In this document: positions 27,831-35,940 of the stretch, piece after piece
How positions within the stretch are numbered: position 1 is the stretch's first letter
How the letters are laid out: each line of letters opens with the position of its first letter
NCBI GenBank assembly: GCA_031265995.1
Contig: JAISBW010000009.1
Coordinates: forward strand, 1 to 38,015
DNA from: Oscillospiraceae bacterium
GTDB taxonomy: Bacteria; Bacillota; Clostridia; Oscillospirales; Acutalibacteraceae
Reading direction: 5' to 3'
Length of the DNA: 38,015 bases
Position numbers and translations under genes: made by a program
Notes under the pieces: model-generated
What the model was told of the DNA's origin: nothing
Database searches by the model: none
What the model saw: the letters and a program-made list of their open reading frames with translations, nothing else

Positions 27831-27947
27831 TTTTAAAGCCTCTTTTTATTAAATTTTTGTACAATATTAAAAACCTATTCCCATAGACTTCAAATACCAG
27901 TAATCTTGAAGAAAATTCTTTAAAAACTTTATTGAAAACTATGCTGC

Positions 27948-28996
27948 TTATGATTGCAATGATTCTTGCAACGCCTTTAAAGCTTCATCAAAATCGTAAT
28001 CATAAAATATAAAACATCTTTTACAATAACGTAAACTATAAGCTGGCACTAGTCGTTGTAATTCATTTGCTTTTTCTTCAAAGTCAAGTGGTCTTCCAAA
28101 TCCGGCTCTACTAAAATCACCAGGACCTATAGACGTAAGCAAAACTGCATCATCACTTCGGAGATAGATCTCTATATATGTTTCAACAGCGATTCTTGAA
28201 CGCAATAAGTTGCTTTCATCGTGCAAATCTCTACCCCTATACAATAAAGAGACATAATCAACTGGCTTTTTATATCTTTCTGCAATCATTTTTTTAGCAT
28301 CAAGCACCGTACCATCATCCGGGATTGATAGTGAAAATTCATCGCCTTTATATTCAAAATTATATTTTGGAACAGACGGTGAAGCTGCCACTTCTGCAGA
28401 AGATGGCGGTACTGGCAATATTGCCGCAGGTTTTGGCGGAATACTATCATCTTTACGCTCACACAAACAAAGCATAATGTCATCTTTTTCATTCTCAAAA
28501 AAATCCCAAATTTCTTGCTCCTCATCAAGCTCAGATTCGCCATACTTTAAAGAATAGCGGGATGGATTAGATCTTTCCCTGCAAAGTTTCAAGACACATC
28601 TTTCGCGAAAATCTTTAACAGTTTCATCGCGTCGAAAACCTAAAACTAAGCTTTTTTCACCATATTTGATTGTTGCGATTCCTCTAGTGGCATTGCTCTC
28701 TGGTTGTTCCGGAGGCAAACCAGTAGATCGATCAGATCGATTGGCGTTAGCAGTGGATAAATCCGATTTCTGACCCTTGACAAAATAGTTAAGAGCGATG
28801 GCTGAAATTATGGCGATGCCACCAGCACCGACCCAAGTAGTATACGAGCGCCATTTGCTATTGCTAGACTTTCTTTTGCTTTCACTAGCTTCAGGGGGCG
28901 TTGAAAAAACCGCATGCCCGGAGAACGCAAAGGAGAGTAAAACAGGAAATAAGCTTTTTAAAAAAACTCATAGTTTTTCTTATTTTTCGGTTGCAT
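27948..28996 (-). CDS. Double ubiquitin-like protein with UBA-like C-terminus; N-terminal signal region in another frame
   Basis: From 28718 down the frame is open for 256 residues. Residues about 13-88 and 118-187 look like two ubiquitin-like beta-grasp domains (second: FEYKGDEFSLSIPDDGTV..., then VSLLYRGRDLHDESNL), joined by a Pro-rich linker (91-117). Residues about 214-254 end in YDFDEALKALQESL, like a UBA/CUE-type helix bundle. There is no C-terminal Gly-Gly, so it is not a conjugatable ubiquitin. Upstream, the same frame stays open for about 78 more codons without a start codon. They encode a signal-peptide core (SLFPVLLSFAFSGHA) and a membrane helix (WVGAGGIAIISAIAL). A start (ATG 28996, GAGGTG upstream, MQPKNKKNYEFF) lies in a different frame and joins at a T7 run at 28960-28966 by a -1 shift or one extra T. 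Frameshifted gene, recoding or slippage are all possible. Confidence 0.7.
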
Positions 28997-29013
28997 CTGC
29001 CATCACCTCAAAC

Positions 29014-29042
29014 ATTAAAGATTGGTAACCAGCTCTAATCAA
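29014..29042 (-). promoter_or_regulatory. Possible promoter of the ubiquitin-like gene
   Basis: Minus strand TTGATT (29037-29042) and TTTAAT (29014-29019), 17-bp spacer. It would give a leader of about 10 bases before ATG 28996, short but still including the GAGGTG site only if initiation starts early. Weak evidence. Confidence 0.3.
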
Positions 29043-29125
29043 ATCCGAAACGTGATTTCCTAATAAATTTTGACACTTTTTGTTTATCTTTTATTTTATG
29101 TGAAAATAAATTTCCAGTTTTGTTA

Positions 29126-29473
29126 TTATTTTTTTACATATTGATCACAAATAACAAAAATTGTAATAGGTTTTTTCAAGATATATGAAAATTTGATCGT
29201 ATGAAAAGTACCTTTTGATTTGCCGTCCCAAATTGCCAAAATACGATCAGCTGCCTTAACGATTTGTTTATTTCTTAAAATAGGAGCAATCTTCCCGAAA
29301 GCAAAATAATTTGGCTTAAAAATTCGAATCGGCAAATTATGTTCTCTGGCAAAATTTTCAGCAGCTGTGTCTATCCCTAACGCTCCCCCGCTTACTATCG
29401 CTTTAACGCCTTGCGGGACAAAACCTGTTATGTTTATATTCAAACTTCTTGAACCCACAATAGCCAATATCAT
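29126..29473 (-). CDS. SLOG-superfamily (DprA/YpsA-like nucleotide-binding) protein
   Basis: 115 residues beginning MILAIVGSRSL, with VSGGALGIDTAAENFAREHN in the middle. These are the GSR and SGGAxGxD loops of the SLOG Rossmann-like fold that binds nucleotides or nucleotide-derived ligands (DUF2493 type). Nothing else is fused to it. Its role is unknown; family members occur in nucleotide signalling and phage-related contexts. The ribosome binding site before ATG 29473 is weak. The spacer 29474-29639 contains no gene; TTGAATACAAGCC within it faintly resembles the element ends. Confidence 0.75.
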   Translation of the reverse strand: MILAIVGSRSLNINITGFVPQGVKAIVSGGALGIDTAAENFAREHNLPIRIFKPNYFAFGKIAPILRNKQIVKAADRILAIWDGKSKGTFHTIKFSYILKKPITIFVICDQYVKK

Positions 29474-29639
29474 AAGCGCTCGCCCTGCTTTTAAAGTAGA
29501 CCTACCCTAAAACCAATTCTTTCATGTTAACTTCGGGAGCGTCCGGATCTTTTTGAATACAAGCCTCCTGCAATGCTACGTCTGAAAGAATTAGAGAAAA
29601 ATTTACAAGAACCTCACAAAATAAAAACTATGTAAATTT

Positions 29640-29924
29640 TTAAGATTTTATCTCACTAACATTAAAACCAGAAACAGCCCATCGCTTTATTTTTATTTTT
29701 TCAGTTCCGCTTTCAATAACAATCGAATCACCATCACTGCGTAAACTCACTATTTTGCCAATAATCCCACCTACTGTAATAATTTCATCGCCTATTTTTA
29801 AACTCTTACGCATCTCTTCTTCGTTTTTTCTTTTTTTACTTTGCGAACGTGAAAAGAATATAAATGTTGCACCGATTACAGCGGAACATATTAAATTCAT
29901 AACTAAACTTTGATTAATTTGCAT
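29640..29924 (-). CDS. yajC: Preprotein translocase accessory protein YajC
   Basis: 94 residues with one N-terminal membrane helix (LVMNLICSAVIGATFIFF), then a basic turn (RSQSKKRKNEEEMRKSLKIG) and the YajC core IGDEIITVGGIIGKIVSL. It associates with SecDF-YidC. ATG 29924 has AGGAGG five bases upstream. A promoter lies at 30036-30064, so it appears to be transcribed separately from lon. Confidence 0.93.
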   Translation of the reverse strand: MQINQSLVMNLICSAVIGATFIFFSRSQSKKRKNEEEMRKSLKIGDEIITVGGIIGKIVSLRSDGDSIVIESGTEKIKIKRWAVSGFNVSEIKS

Positions 29925-30035
29925 TTTTTCCTCCTAAAATATTTAAACAGCGAACAAAACAAAAGAACATCATCTGTTAGTAACAAACCCACAAATTTTA
30001 AAACTAGGCAACATTCATAAACAAGTGCTAAAGAA

Positions 30036-30064
30036 ACTTTACTTTTTAATTCAGTTCATGTCAA
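30036..30064 (-). promoter_or_regulatory. Promoter of yajC
   Basis: Minus strand TTGACA (30059-30064) and TAAAGT (30036-30041) with 17-bp spacing, about 105 bases before the yajC start. Confidence 0.6.
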
Positions 30065-30109
30065 GACTTTAACTCTTACATAAAAATCCAATTTATAAAT
30101 GCGCAAAAC

Positions 30110-30138
30110 AATGCTGAAAAAACTAAATGTGCAGCATT
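30110..30138 (-). terminator. Possible terminator after lon
   Basis: A 7-bp stem AATGCTG / CAGCATT with a 15-base loop ends 12 bases past the lon stop and is followed on the minus strand by TTGTTTTG. The loop is long and the T tract imperfect, so this is only a candidate. Confidence 0.35.
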
Positions 30139-30149
30139 AAAACACAAGA

Positions 30150-32519
30150 TTAAATCAAAGCTTCTTTTAAAACTGTATCTAAATTGTCGGCCATAACAAA
30201 ATTTATCGCTTTTTTAACCGCTACATCAACACTTACAAGATCGCTTTCATTACCTGAAGGTATTATAACTGTCTTTACGCCCGCTCGATAAGCGGCCATT
30301 GTTTTCTCTTTCAGACCTCCGATTGGTAGCACACGCCCTTTTAGCGTAATTTCACCCGTCATCGCCACATCTTGACGCGCAGGAACTGAACTAAGCGCGG
30401 AAACAAGCGCAGTCGTCATAGTTACTCCTGCAGAAGGTCCATCTTTAGGAACCGCTCCTTCTGGAGCATGAATATGGATATCCATCGTGCTATAAAAATC
30501 GTTACTAATTCCTAATTTTTCGGAGTTACTTCTTATATAGCTTACCGCAAGTTTAGCGGATTCTTTCATAACGTCACCTAATGACCCCGTAATGTGCAAT
30601 TTCCCTTTGCCTTTCATTAAAGAAACTTCAATCGGCATAGTTTCCCCTCCGACGGCCGTCCATGCAAGCCCGCGTACAATACCGATTTCCCCATTTTCTT
30701 TAGCCTCGTCCTCTCTTTTGAATTTCTTGGGTCCGAGCATTTTTTTAAGGTTATTTTCGTCTATCTTAATCTTTTTTTCTTTTCCCATTACAATAAGTTT
30801 AGCAGTTTTTCTCATCAGTGAAGCTATTTTCCTTTCAAGTTCACGCACGCCCGCTTCACGTGTATAGCCATCTATAAGAACGCGAAGTGCAGAATCTTCA
30901 ATCACAAAATTTCTCACGTTAAGACCATTTTTTTTCAATTGTTTCGGAATTAAATGCCTCGTAGCTATATTAAATTTTTCTTCATGAGTATAACTATAAA
31001 GATTAATAATCTCCATTCGGTCGGCAAGCGGATCAGGTATCTTAGATTTGTCGTTGGCCGTAGCAACAAAAAAAGTTTCGCTAAGATCAAAATCTAAATC
31101 AACAAAATGATCACAAAACGCTTTGTTTTGCTCCGGATCTAATGTTTCAAGAAGAGCGGCGCCAGGATCCCCGTGATAATCTTTTGAAAGTTTATCGATT
31201 TCATCGAGCAAAATCAGCGGATTTCTTACTCTAACTTTTTTTACCGCTGAAATTATGCACCCAGGCATCGCGCCGATATAAGTTTTGCGATGGCCTCTAA
31301 TCTCAGCTTCGTCGCGTACTCCCCCCAATGAAATTCTTGCGTATTTTCTCCCTATCGCGCGTGCCAGCGATTCTGCAATGGAAGTTTTTCCTATTCCAGG
31401 AGGACCTACGAGACATAAAATTTGACTGCTTGGAATTTTAGCCAACTTACGTGCCGCAAGAAACTCGATAATTCTTTCTTTAACATCTTCAAGACCATAA
31501 TGATCTTTTGCTAGAATAGACTCCGCTTTTTCTATATCCCAATTCTCCTTGGAGAGTTTATTCCAAGGCAAAGAAATACAAAAATCAAGATAATTACGAA
31601 TCATTCCGGATTCACCCGAAACAGTCGGAATACGTGCAAATCTCTCAACTTCTTCATACAACTTATTTGAATTTTCTTTTTTTAATTTCAAAGATTTTAT
31701 TTTCTTAATATATTTTTCCGAGTCACTACGCGGATCCTCCTCCTCACCAAGCTCTTCTGAGATCACCTTCATTTGCTCTCTGAGAAAATACTCCTTTTGG
31801 CGTTTATCGATGCTATCTTTAAGCTGTACGGCTAAATCATTTTCAATTTTTAAAATATCAAACTCTTTCGCAAGATAAACTATAGTCATCTCTAATCGCG
31901 AATCTTCATTTAATTCCTCAAGAATTCTTTGTTTATCTTCAAAATCAAGAGGAATGTTAGAAGCGATAAAATCGGCCAGCTGTCCGGTATCTTTAATGGC
32001 ATGAATACCTATAACCAAATCCGGAGGCATCCGCGGCGAGAGATTTAAATATTCAACAAACATATCTTTGATCTTTCTTGCCAAAGCTTTGCAAGGCACG
32101 CTCTTGCGACCTTTTATCTCTTCGAGAACCTTTATTTTTGCCTTCATAAAAGGTTTTCCAGCAATAATTTCAGCAACCTGAGATCTATTGCAGCCCTCAA
32201 CAAGAGCTCTTGCCACACCTCCAGGCTGATGTATTATTTGTCTGACTTTCGCACCAACGCCTACATCATAGATATCCCCGGTATCGGGATCATCAATTTT
32301 AACATCCTTTTGGGCCGTTATAAAAATGTCTTGACCATTTTTCATAGCGTCTTCAAGCGCTAAGATCGATTTTCTCCTGCCGATATCAAAATGTAGCATC
32401 ATCCCAGGAAACATAACCATCCCACGCAATGCCACAATCGGCACTATTCTATCTGAATATATTTCGTATTCATTTATTTTACCAGCTTCTTCTTTGATAG
32501 CTTTTTCAATAATTTCCAT
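30150..32519 (-). CDS. lon: ATP-dependent protease Lon
   Basis: Cytoplasmic AAA+ protease that degrades misfolded and regulatory proteins. 789 residues: N-terminal substrate domain (PIVALRGMVMFPGMMLHFDI), coiled linker, AAA+ module with Walker A GPPGIGKTS and Walker B LILLDEIDKL, and a C-terminal protease with catalytic Ser in KDGPSAGVTM and Lys in LKEKTMAAYRAG. ATG 32519 follows a GGGGGT site. No CIRCE or CtsR box is seen upstream. Confidence 0.97.
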   Translation of the reverse strand: MEIIEKAIKEEAGKINEYEIYSDRIVPIVALRGMVMFPGMMLHFDIGRRKSILALEDAMKNGQDIFITAQKDVKIDDPDTGDIYDVGVGAKVRQIIHQPGGVARALVEGCNRSQVAEIIAGKPFMKAKIKVLEEIKGRKSVPCKALARKIKDMFVEYLNLSPRMPPDLVIGIHAIKDTGQLADFIASNIPLDFEDKQRILEELNEDSRLEMTIVYLAKEFDILKIENDLAVQLKDSIDKRQKEYFLREQMKVISEELGEEEDPRSDSEKYIKKIKSLKLKKENSNKLYEEVERFARIPTVSGESGMIRNYLDFCISLPWNKLSKENWDIEKAESILAKDHYGLEDVKERIIEFLAARKLAKIPSSQILCLVGPPGIGKTSIAESLARAIGRKYARISLGGVRDEAEIRGHRKTYIGAMPGCIISAVKKVRVRNPLILLDEIDKLSKDYHGDPGAALLETLDPEQNKAFCDHFVDLDFDLSETFFVATANDKSKIPDPLADRMEIINLYSYTHEEKFNIATRHLIPKQLKKNGLNVRNFVIEDSALRVLIDGYTREAGVRELERKIASLMRKTAKLIVMGKEKKIKIDENNLKKMLGPKKFKREDEAKENGEIGIVRGLAWTAVGGETMPIEVSLMKGKGKLHITGSLGDVMKESAKLAVSYIRSNSEKLGISNDFYSTMDIHIHAPEGAVPKDGPSAGVTMTTALVSALSSVPARQDVAMTGEITLKGRVLPIGGLKEKTMAAYRAGVKTVIIPSGNESDLVSVDVAVKKAINFVMADNLDTVLKEALI

Positions 32520-32692
32520 AAAACTACCCCCTTTTTACGAAAACAAATTCCACAGTTTATTTTACTCTTTTTTGAGAAAAAATTCCAGATTAAATTTTTG
32601 AAAGCCAAATAATCATATTATTTAACATAAAAATAGCTTTATTAAATTAAGAAATAATTAATTCTTGATATAAAATTTCATATTGCGCTAAC

Positions 32693-32726
32693 TTATTAAG
32701 AACTCGTTCTCACAGATTCTTAATAA
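32693..32726. repeat. Inverted repeat upstream of the Rab-like gene
   Basis: TTATTAAGAA (32693-32702) and TTCTTAATAA (32717-32726) form a perfect 10-bp inverted repeat with a 14-base centre, about 47 bp upstream of the -35 box of the next gene. It could be an operator, a weak terminator or a tiny relic of the TTAAGAAC-ended element family. Apart from the promoter, the 321-bp spacer 32520-32840 shows nothing else. Confidence 0.45.
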
Positions 32727-32772
32727 TACATCCATTTCGGTTTAAAAAATTCGAATTTTTAGAAAACAAATC

Positions 32773-32801
32773 TTGACAATTTAAATAAAAAATTGTAAAA
32801 T
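32773..32801 (+). promoter_or_regulatory. Promoter of the Rab-like gene
   Basis: Consensus TTGACA (32773-32778), 17-bp spacer, TAAAAT (32796-32801). The leader before ATG 32841 is about 33 bases, A-rich and without a clear Shine-Dalgarno. Confidence 0.65.
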
Positions 32802-32840
32802 AAAAATAGTGACGTATTTTACACATAAGTTAAAAAAAAT

Positions 32841-33677
32841 ATGAAAAATTTATTATTTAAAAAACTTATCTCGAGTACTATGGCTGCCCTTGTTTTATTT
32901 CCAACAATGGGCAATCGCGTAGCTGCTGATCCTGGGCCTAAAACCTATAAGGTTGTAATTGTAGGCGACTCAGGGGTTGGAAAAACATTAATTGTTAATA
33001 AAGTGCATTTCGGGGACAAAGTGGATACTCAAAGTATTGAAGCCACGATTGGTGCAGATTTTTTTCGTGAACCTGTAGGAAATCATCAATTAAACATTTG
33101 GGACACAGCCGGACTAGAGATGTACAGATCCATTTCTGTGGCTTATGCTGCAAATTCTCGAATATTTGTGATAACTGCTAATTTAAAACAAACAAGTGTT
33201 AAAGCAATCGAAGAATGGCTTGAAATACGGAGAAGAAATTGCCCCCTAGCAAAAGTTGTTTTTGTGATAAATGAATATGCGCCGCCTTGCTGTAGCGCTA
33301 CTGATAAATTTGGTTCCGGAGAAGAAGTGGAGCGTGGAATTAGAGGATTGTATGAAAATAGGGGTCTCGGAGAACTTAATATTTGCCATGTCGATCTGTC
33401 GAAAAGAGGCGCATGCGACCAACTATTGGCTAAACTAGGTGATTTGGCTTCGCAGTGCGCGGAATAAGACAAAACGCAAGCGACGAGTTCATTAGAAACG
33501 CCTGACGTTCTCCCTAGTTTCACTGAACCAGCTTCTATCGGTTCGCCGAATACTCCTGTCATTGCCGGTGCAGCATTGTCTATTGCCGTCTTATTGACAG
33601 TTTTCACTTTCTTTGTTAGAAGGGAATCTGATAAGCGAAAGAATGTACAACCCGACCAGAAATATGAAACAGGGTGA
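32841..33677 (+). CDS. Secreted Rab-like small GTPase; in-frame stop precedes a membrane anchor
   Basis: Codons 1-208 end at TAA 33465-33467. Residues 1-29 form a signal peptide (basic MKNLLFKK, hydrophobic core, RVAA before DP). Residues 36-208 are a Rab-type GTPase: P-loop GDSGVGKT (42-49), switch I with Thr69 in EATIGADF, and WDTAGLE (87-93). In the last motif Leu92 stands where Rab/Ras proteins have the catalytic Gln. The NKxD motif is degenerate (INEY at 143-146), and G5 may be DLSK (185-188). There is no prenylation tail. After the TAA the same frame stays open for 69 codons to TGA 33675-33677. That tail has a Thr/Ser/Pro-rich linker, a hydrophobic helix (IAGAALSIAVLLTVFTFFV) and a basic tail RRESDKRK, a classic C-terminal membrane anchor. 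The original product would display the GTPase outside the cell; the present one would be released unless the stop is read through. Confidence 0.8.
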
Positions 33678-33723
33678 TTTTGAAGAACTTGGGAACCTAC
33701 TTTCATAAACTGTGAATATAGTT

Positions 33724-34128
33724 TTAAAGATTTTCTGAATTATTATTCTTTTTCTCTTCGCGTTTATGTTTTATCGATGCGCTGATTTTGTTGAATATAT
33801 CTGGAGCCATAGCAATAAGCCTATCGAATGCACCGCTAAAAGACTCAATTTGCAAGAAACTTACTATGCCATTATTTATAACCAAAAATCCAACGGGTGT
33901 AATCGTAATTCCGCTTCCCGCTCCTCCGCCGAATAGGTCTCTATTGTTTGGGTTCTTATTCGAAAAATCCGTACCACCTGAAGCAAAAGCATAAGAGATT
34001 TTAGAAACTGGTATGACGGAGACATTTTCGCTTATTTTTACCTCGTTTCCTACAACGGCATCCACATCGGCCAGAGCCTTTATCTTGTCTGTGGTGACTT
34101 CCATCAAATTTTCAACATTATTAGACAA
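33724..34128 (-). CDS. ytfJ: YtfJ/GerW-family protein
   Basis: 134 residues. VSVIPVSKISYAFASGGTDF, the Gly-rich FGGGAGSGITITPVGFLVI and the absence of a signal peptide match YtfJ/GerW, a Firmicutes family tied to sporulation and germination in bacilli. Start TTG 34128, GGAG eight bases upstream. The C-terminus ends in a Lys/Glu/Asn-rich tail. Its presence supports clostridial ancestry, not sporulation ability. Confidence 0.88.
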   Translation of the reverse strand: MSNNVENLMEVTTDKIKALADVDAVVGNEVKISENVSVIPVSKISYAFASGGTDFSNKNPNNRDLFGGGAGSGITITPVGFLVINNGIVSFLQIESFSGAFDRLIAMAPDIFNKISASIKHKREEKKNNNSENL

Positions 34129-34173
34129 CTAAAACACTCCAAATAAAATTTTTATTAATTGTTCTTGCAATAT

Positions 34174-34260
34174 TGGTGCCGGCGATCGGACTCGAACCGA
34201 TACAGCATTTCTGCCGAGGGATTTTAAGTCCCTTGTGTCTGCCAATTCCACCACGCCGAC
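34174..34260 (-). tRNA. tRNA-Leu (anticodon UAA)
   Basis: Minus strand cloverleaf with long variable arm: acceptor GTCGGCG/CGCCGGC, anticodon stem AGGGA/TCCCT around CTTAAAA (anticodon UAA, leucine), variable arm CGGCAGAAATGCTG, T arm ATCGG-TTCGAGT-CCGAT, discriminator A and encoded CCA (34174-34176). It lies 121 bp downstream of tuf and upstream of ytfJ, probably cotranscribed with tuf. Confidence 0.95.
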
Positions 34261-34381
34261 CCTAGGAGCCGGCTAGATTAAATACGCAAACCTAAAAGCT
34301 CCTTTTTACAAAATTTTTACAGAAAACAAACCCAACGTTTTTCTAATTCTTTATCAAACTAAACAATTTTTAAAATTTTAA

Positions 34382-35584
34382 CTATTTATCCACAGATGTT
34401 ACCACACCTGATCCAACAGTATGACCGCCCTCGCGGATAGCAAAACGCAGACCTTCTTCTATTGCAATAGGGGTAATAAGTTCGACATCTATTACGACGT
34501 TATCGCCAGGTATACACATCTCTACGTCTTTAGGAAGAGAGACAACTCCCGTAACATCGGTAGTTCTAAAATAAAACTGGGGTCTATAATTGTTAAAGAA
34601 CGGAGTATGTCTTCCACCTTCATCTTTAGTTAAAACATAAACCTGACCTTTGAATTTCGTATGAGGATTTATCGTTCCTGGTTTGGATAAAACTTGACCG
34701 CGTTCTATATCACTACGTTCTACACCGCGCAAAAGAACACCGACATTGTCGCCAGCTTCTGCATAATCAAGAATTTTTCTAAACATTTCGATTCCAGTGA
34801 CGACAACCTTCTTCCGTTCTTGAGCCAAACCTACAATTTCAACTTCTTCCGAAACCTTAAGCTGACCGCGTTCCACCCTGCCTGTAGCAACGGTTCCGCG
34901 ACCGGTAATAGTAAAAACATCTTCTACCGGCATTAAAAACGGCTGATCCGCTTTGCGTTCCGGAGTAGGAATAAAACTATCGATCGCCTCCATAAGTTCA
35001 TGAATACATTTGTACTCATCCGACGAAGGATCTTTAGAATCAGATTCCAAAGCTTTCAGCGCCGAACCTTTAACAATGGGAATATCTCCCCCAGGGAATT
35101 CATATTCTGAAAGCAAATCGCGAATTTCCATTTCGACTAAATCCAAAAGTTCAGAATCATCGACTTGGTCAACTTTATTCATGAAAACAACAATATGCGG
35201 AACGCCTACCTGGCGTGCGAGTAAAATATGCTCGCGAGTTTGCGGCATTGGACCGTCCGCGGCTGAAACGACTAAAACTGCGCCGTCCATTTGCGCTGCT
35301 CCTGTTATCATATTTTTGACATAATCTGCGTGTCCAGGGCAATCAACATGAGCATAATGACGTGCATCAGTTTGATATTCAACGTGAGTCGTACTGATTG
35401 TAATGCCGCGTTCACGTTCTTCCGGAGCATTATCGATATTGGCGTAATCAACGAAACTCGCTCCGCCTTTCATGCTTAAAACCTTCGTAATCGCAGCCGT
35501 TAATGTAGTTTTGCCGTGATCAACATGCCCGATTGTTCCAATGTTAACATGCGGTTTATTTCTTTCGAATTTTTCCTTTGCCAT
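34382..35584 (-). CDS. tuf: Elongation factor Tu
   Basis: Delivers aminoacyl-tRNA to the ribosome. 400 residues: [43 protein letters not shown] and the C-terminal barrel ending in [23 protein letters not shown] precedes ATG 35584. Here it is not next to fusA/rpsL but followed by tRNA-Leu; the str operon lies elsewhere. Confidence 0.98.
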   Translation of the reverse strand: MAKEKFERNKPHVNIGTIGHVDHGKTTLTAAITKVLSMKGGASFVDYANIDNAPEERERGITISTTHVEYQTDARHYAHVDCPGHADYVKNMITGAAQMDGAVLVVSAADGPMPQTREHILLARQVGVPHIVVFMNKVDQVDDSELLDLVEMEIRDLLSEYEFPGGDIPIVKGSALKALESDSKDPSSDEYKCIHELMEAIDSFIPTPERKADQPFLMPVEDVFTITGRGTVATGRVERGQLKVSEEVEIVGLAQERKKVVVTGIEMFRKILDYAEAGDNVGVLLRGVERSDIERGQVLSKPGTINPHTKFKGQVYVLTKDEGGRHTPFFNNYRPQFYFRTTDVTGVVSLPKDVEMCIPGDNVVIDVELITPIAIEEGLRFAIREGGHTVGSGVVTSVDK

Positions 35585-35643
35585 AGATTTCCTCCTGAAG
35601 TCAACTCACAAAGGAGGACAGCCTCCCTGTTTTGTGCCGTGTT

Positions 35644-35672
35644 ATTTTATCAATAAAATAAGTATTCGTCAA
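35644..35672 (-). promoter_or_regulatory. Promoter of tuf
   Basis: Minus strand TTGACG (35667-35672), 17 bp, TAAAAT (35644-35649). The leader of about 55 bases contains a small hairpin GGAGG-CTGT-CCTCC (about 35613-35627) before the real ribosome binding site. The rest of 35673-35940 shows no convincing gene. Confidence 0.65.
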
Positions 35673-35940
35673 GTAATAATCTAGTGATAAAAATTTCTCG
35701 GAAGTTTTTTTGATTTGGTTGCAAAAAATACACTTAACATAACTAAAAAATAAAAATTTATTTTCATAAACCATAGAATACCATTGTTTGATTTTATGTT
35801 TCACTAATAAAACCAAACCACTTTCGTTTTCATCCAAAAATGGCTTTAAATTTACTAAATTAATCAACCGTATCTTTTTAGCACGCCTCTCTGAATAAGA
35901 AGCCTCATTACAATTAACCACTGGTAGTGTCGAGAGATCA

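Noticed and set aside
29540-29620. Further copy of the inverted-repeat element after the SLOG gene
   Set aside because: Only a faint match (TTGAATACAAGCC) and an isolated AAGAACCT are present, without the shared interior.
33465-33467. Reassigned stop codon explaining the Rab stop
   Set aside because: TAA, TAG and TGA all end well-defined genes here (for example secY-overlapping rplO, rplR, rpsN), so the standard code applies. Only local readthrough or mutation remains.
33143-33706. 187-residue minus-strand frame opposite the Rab-like gene
   Set aside because: Antisense shadow. The plus strand has a consensus promoter, a signal peptide, GTPase motifs and a membrane anchor.
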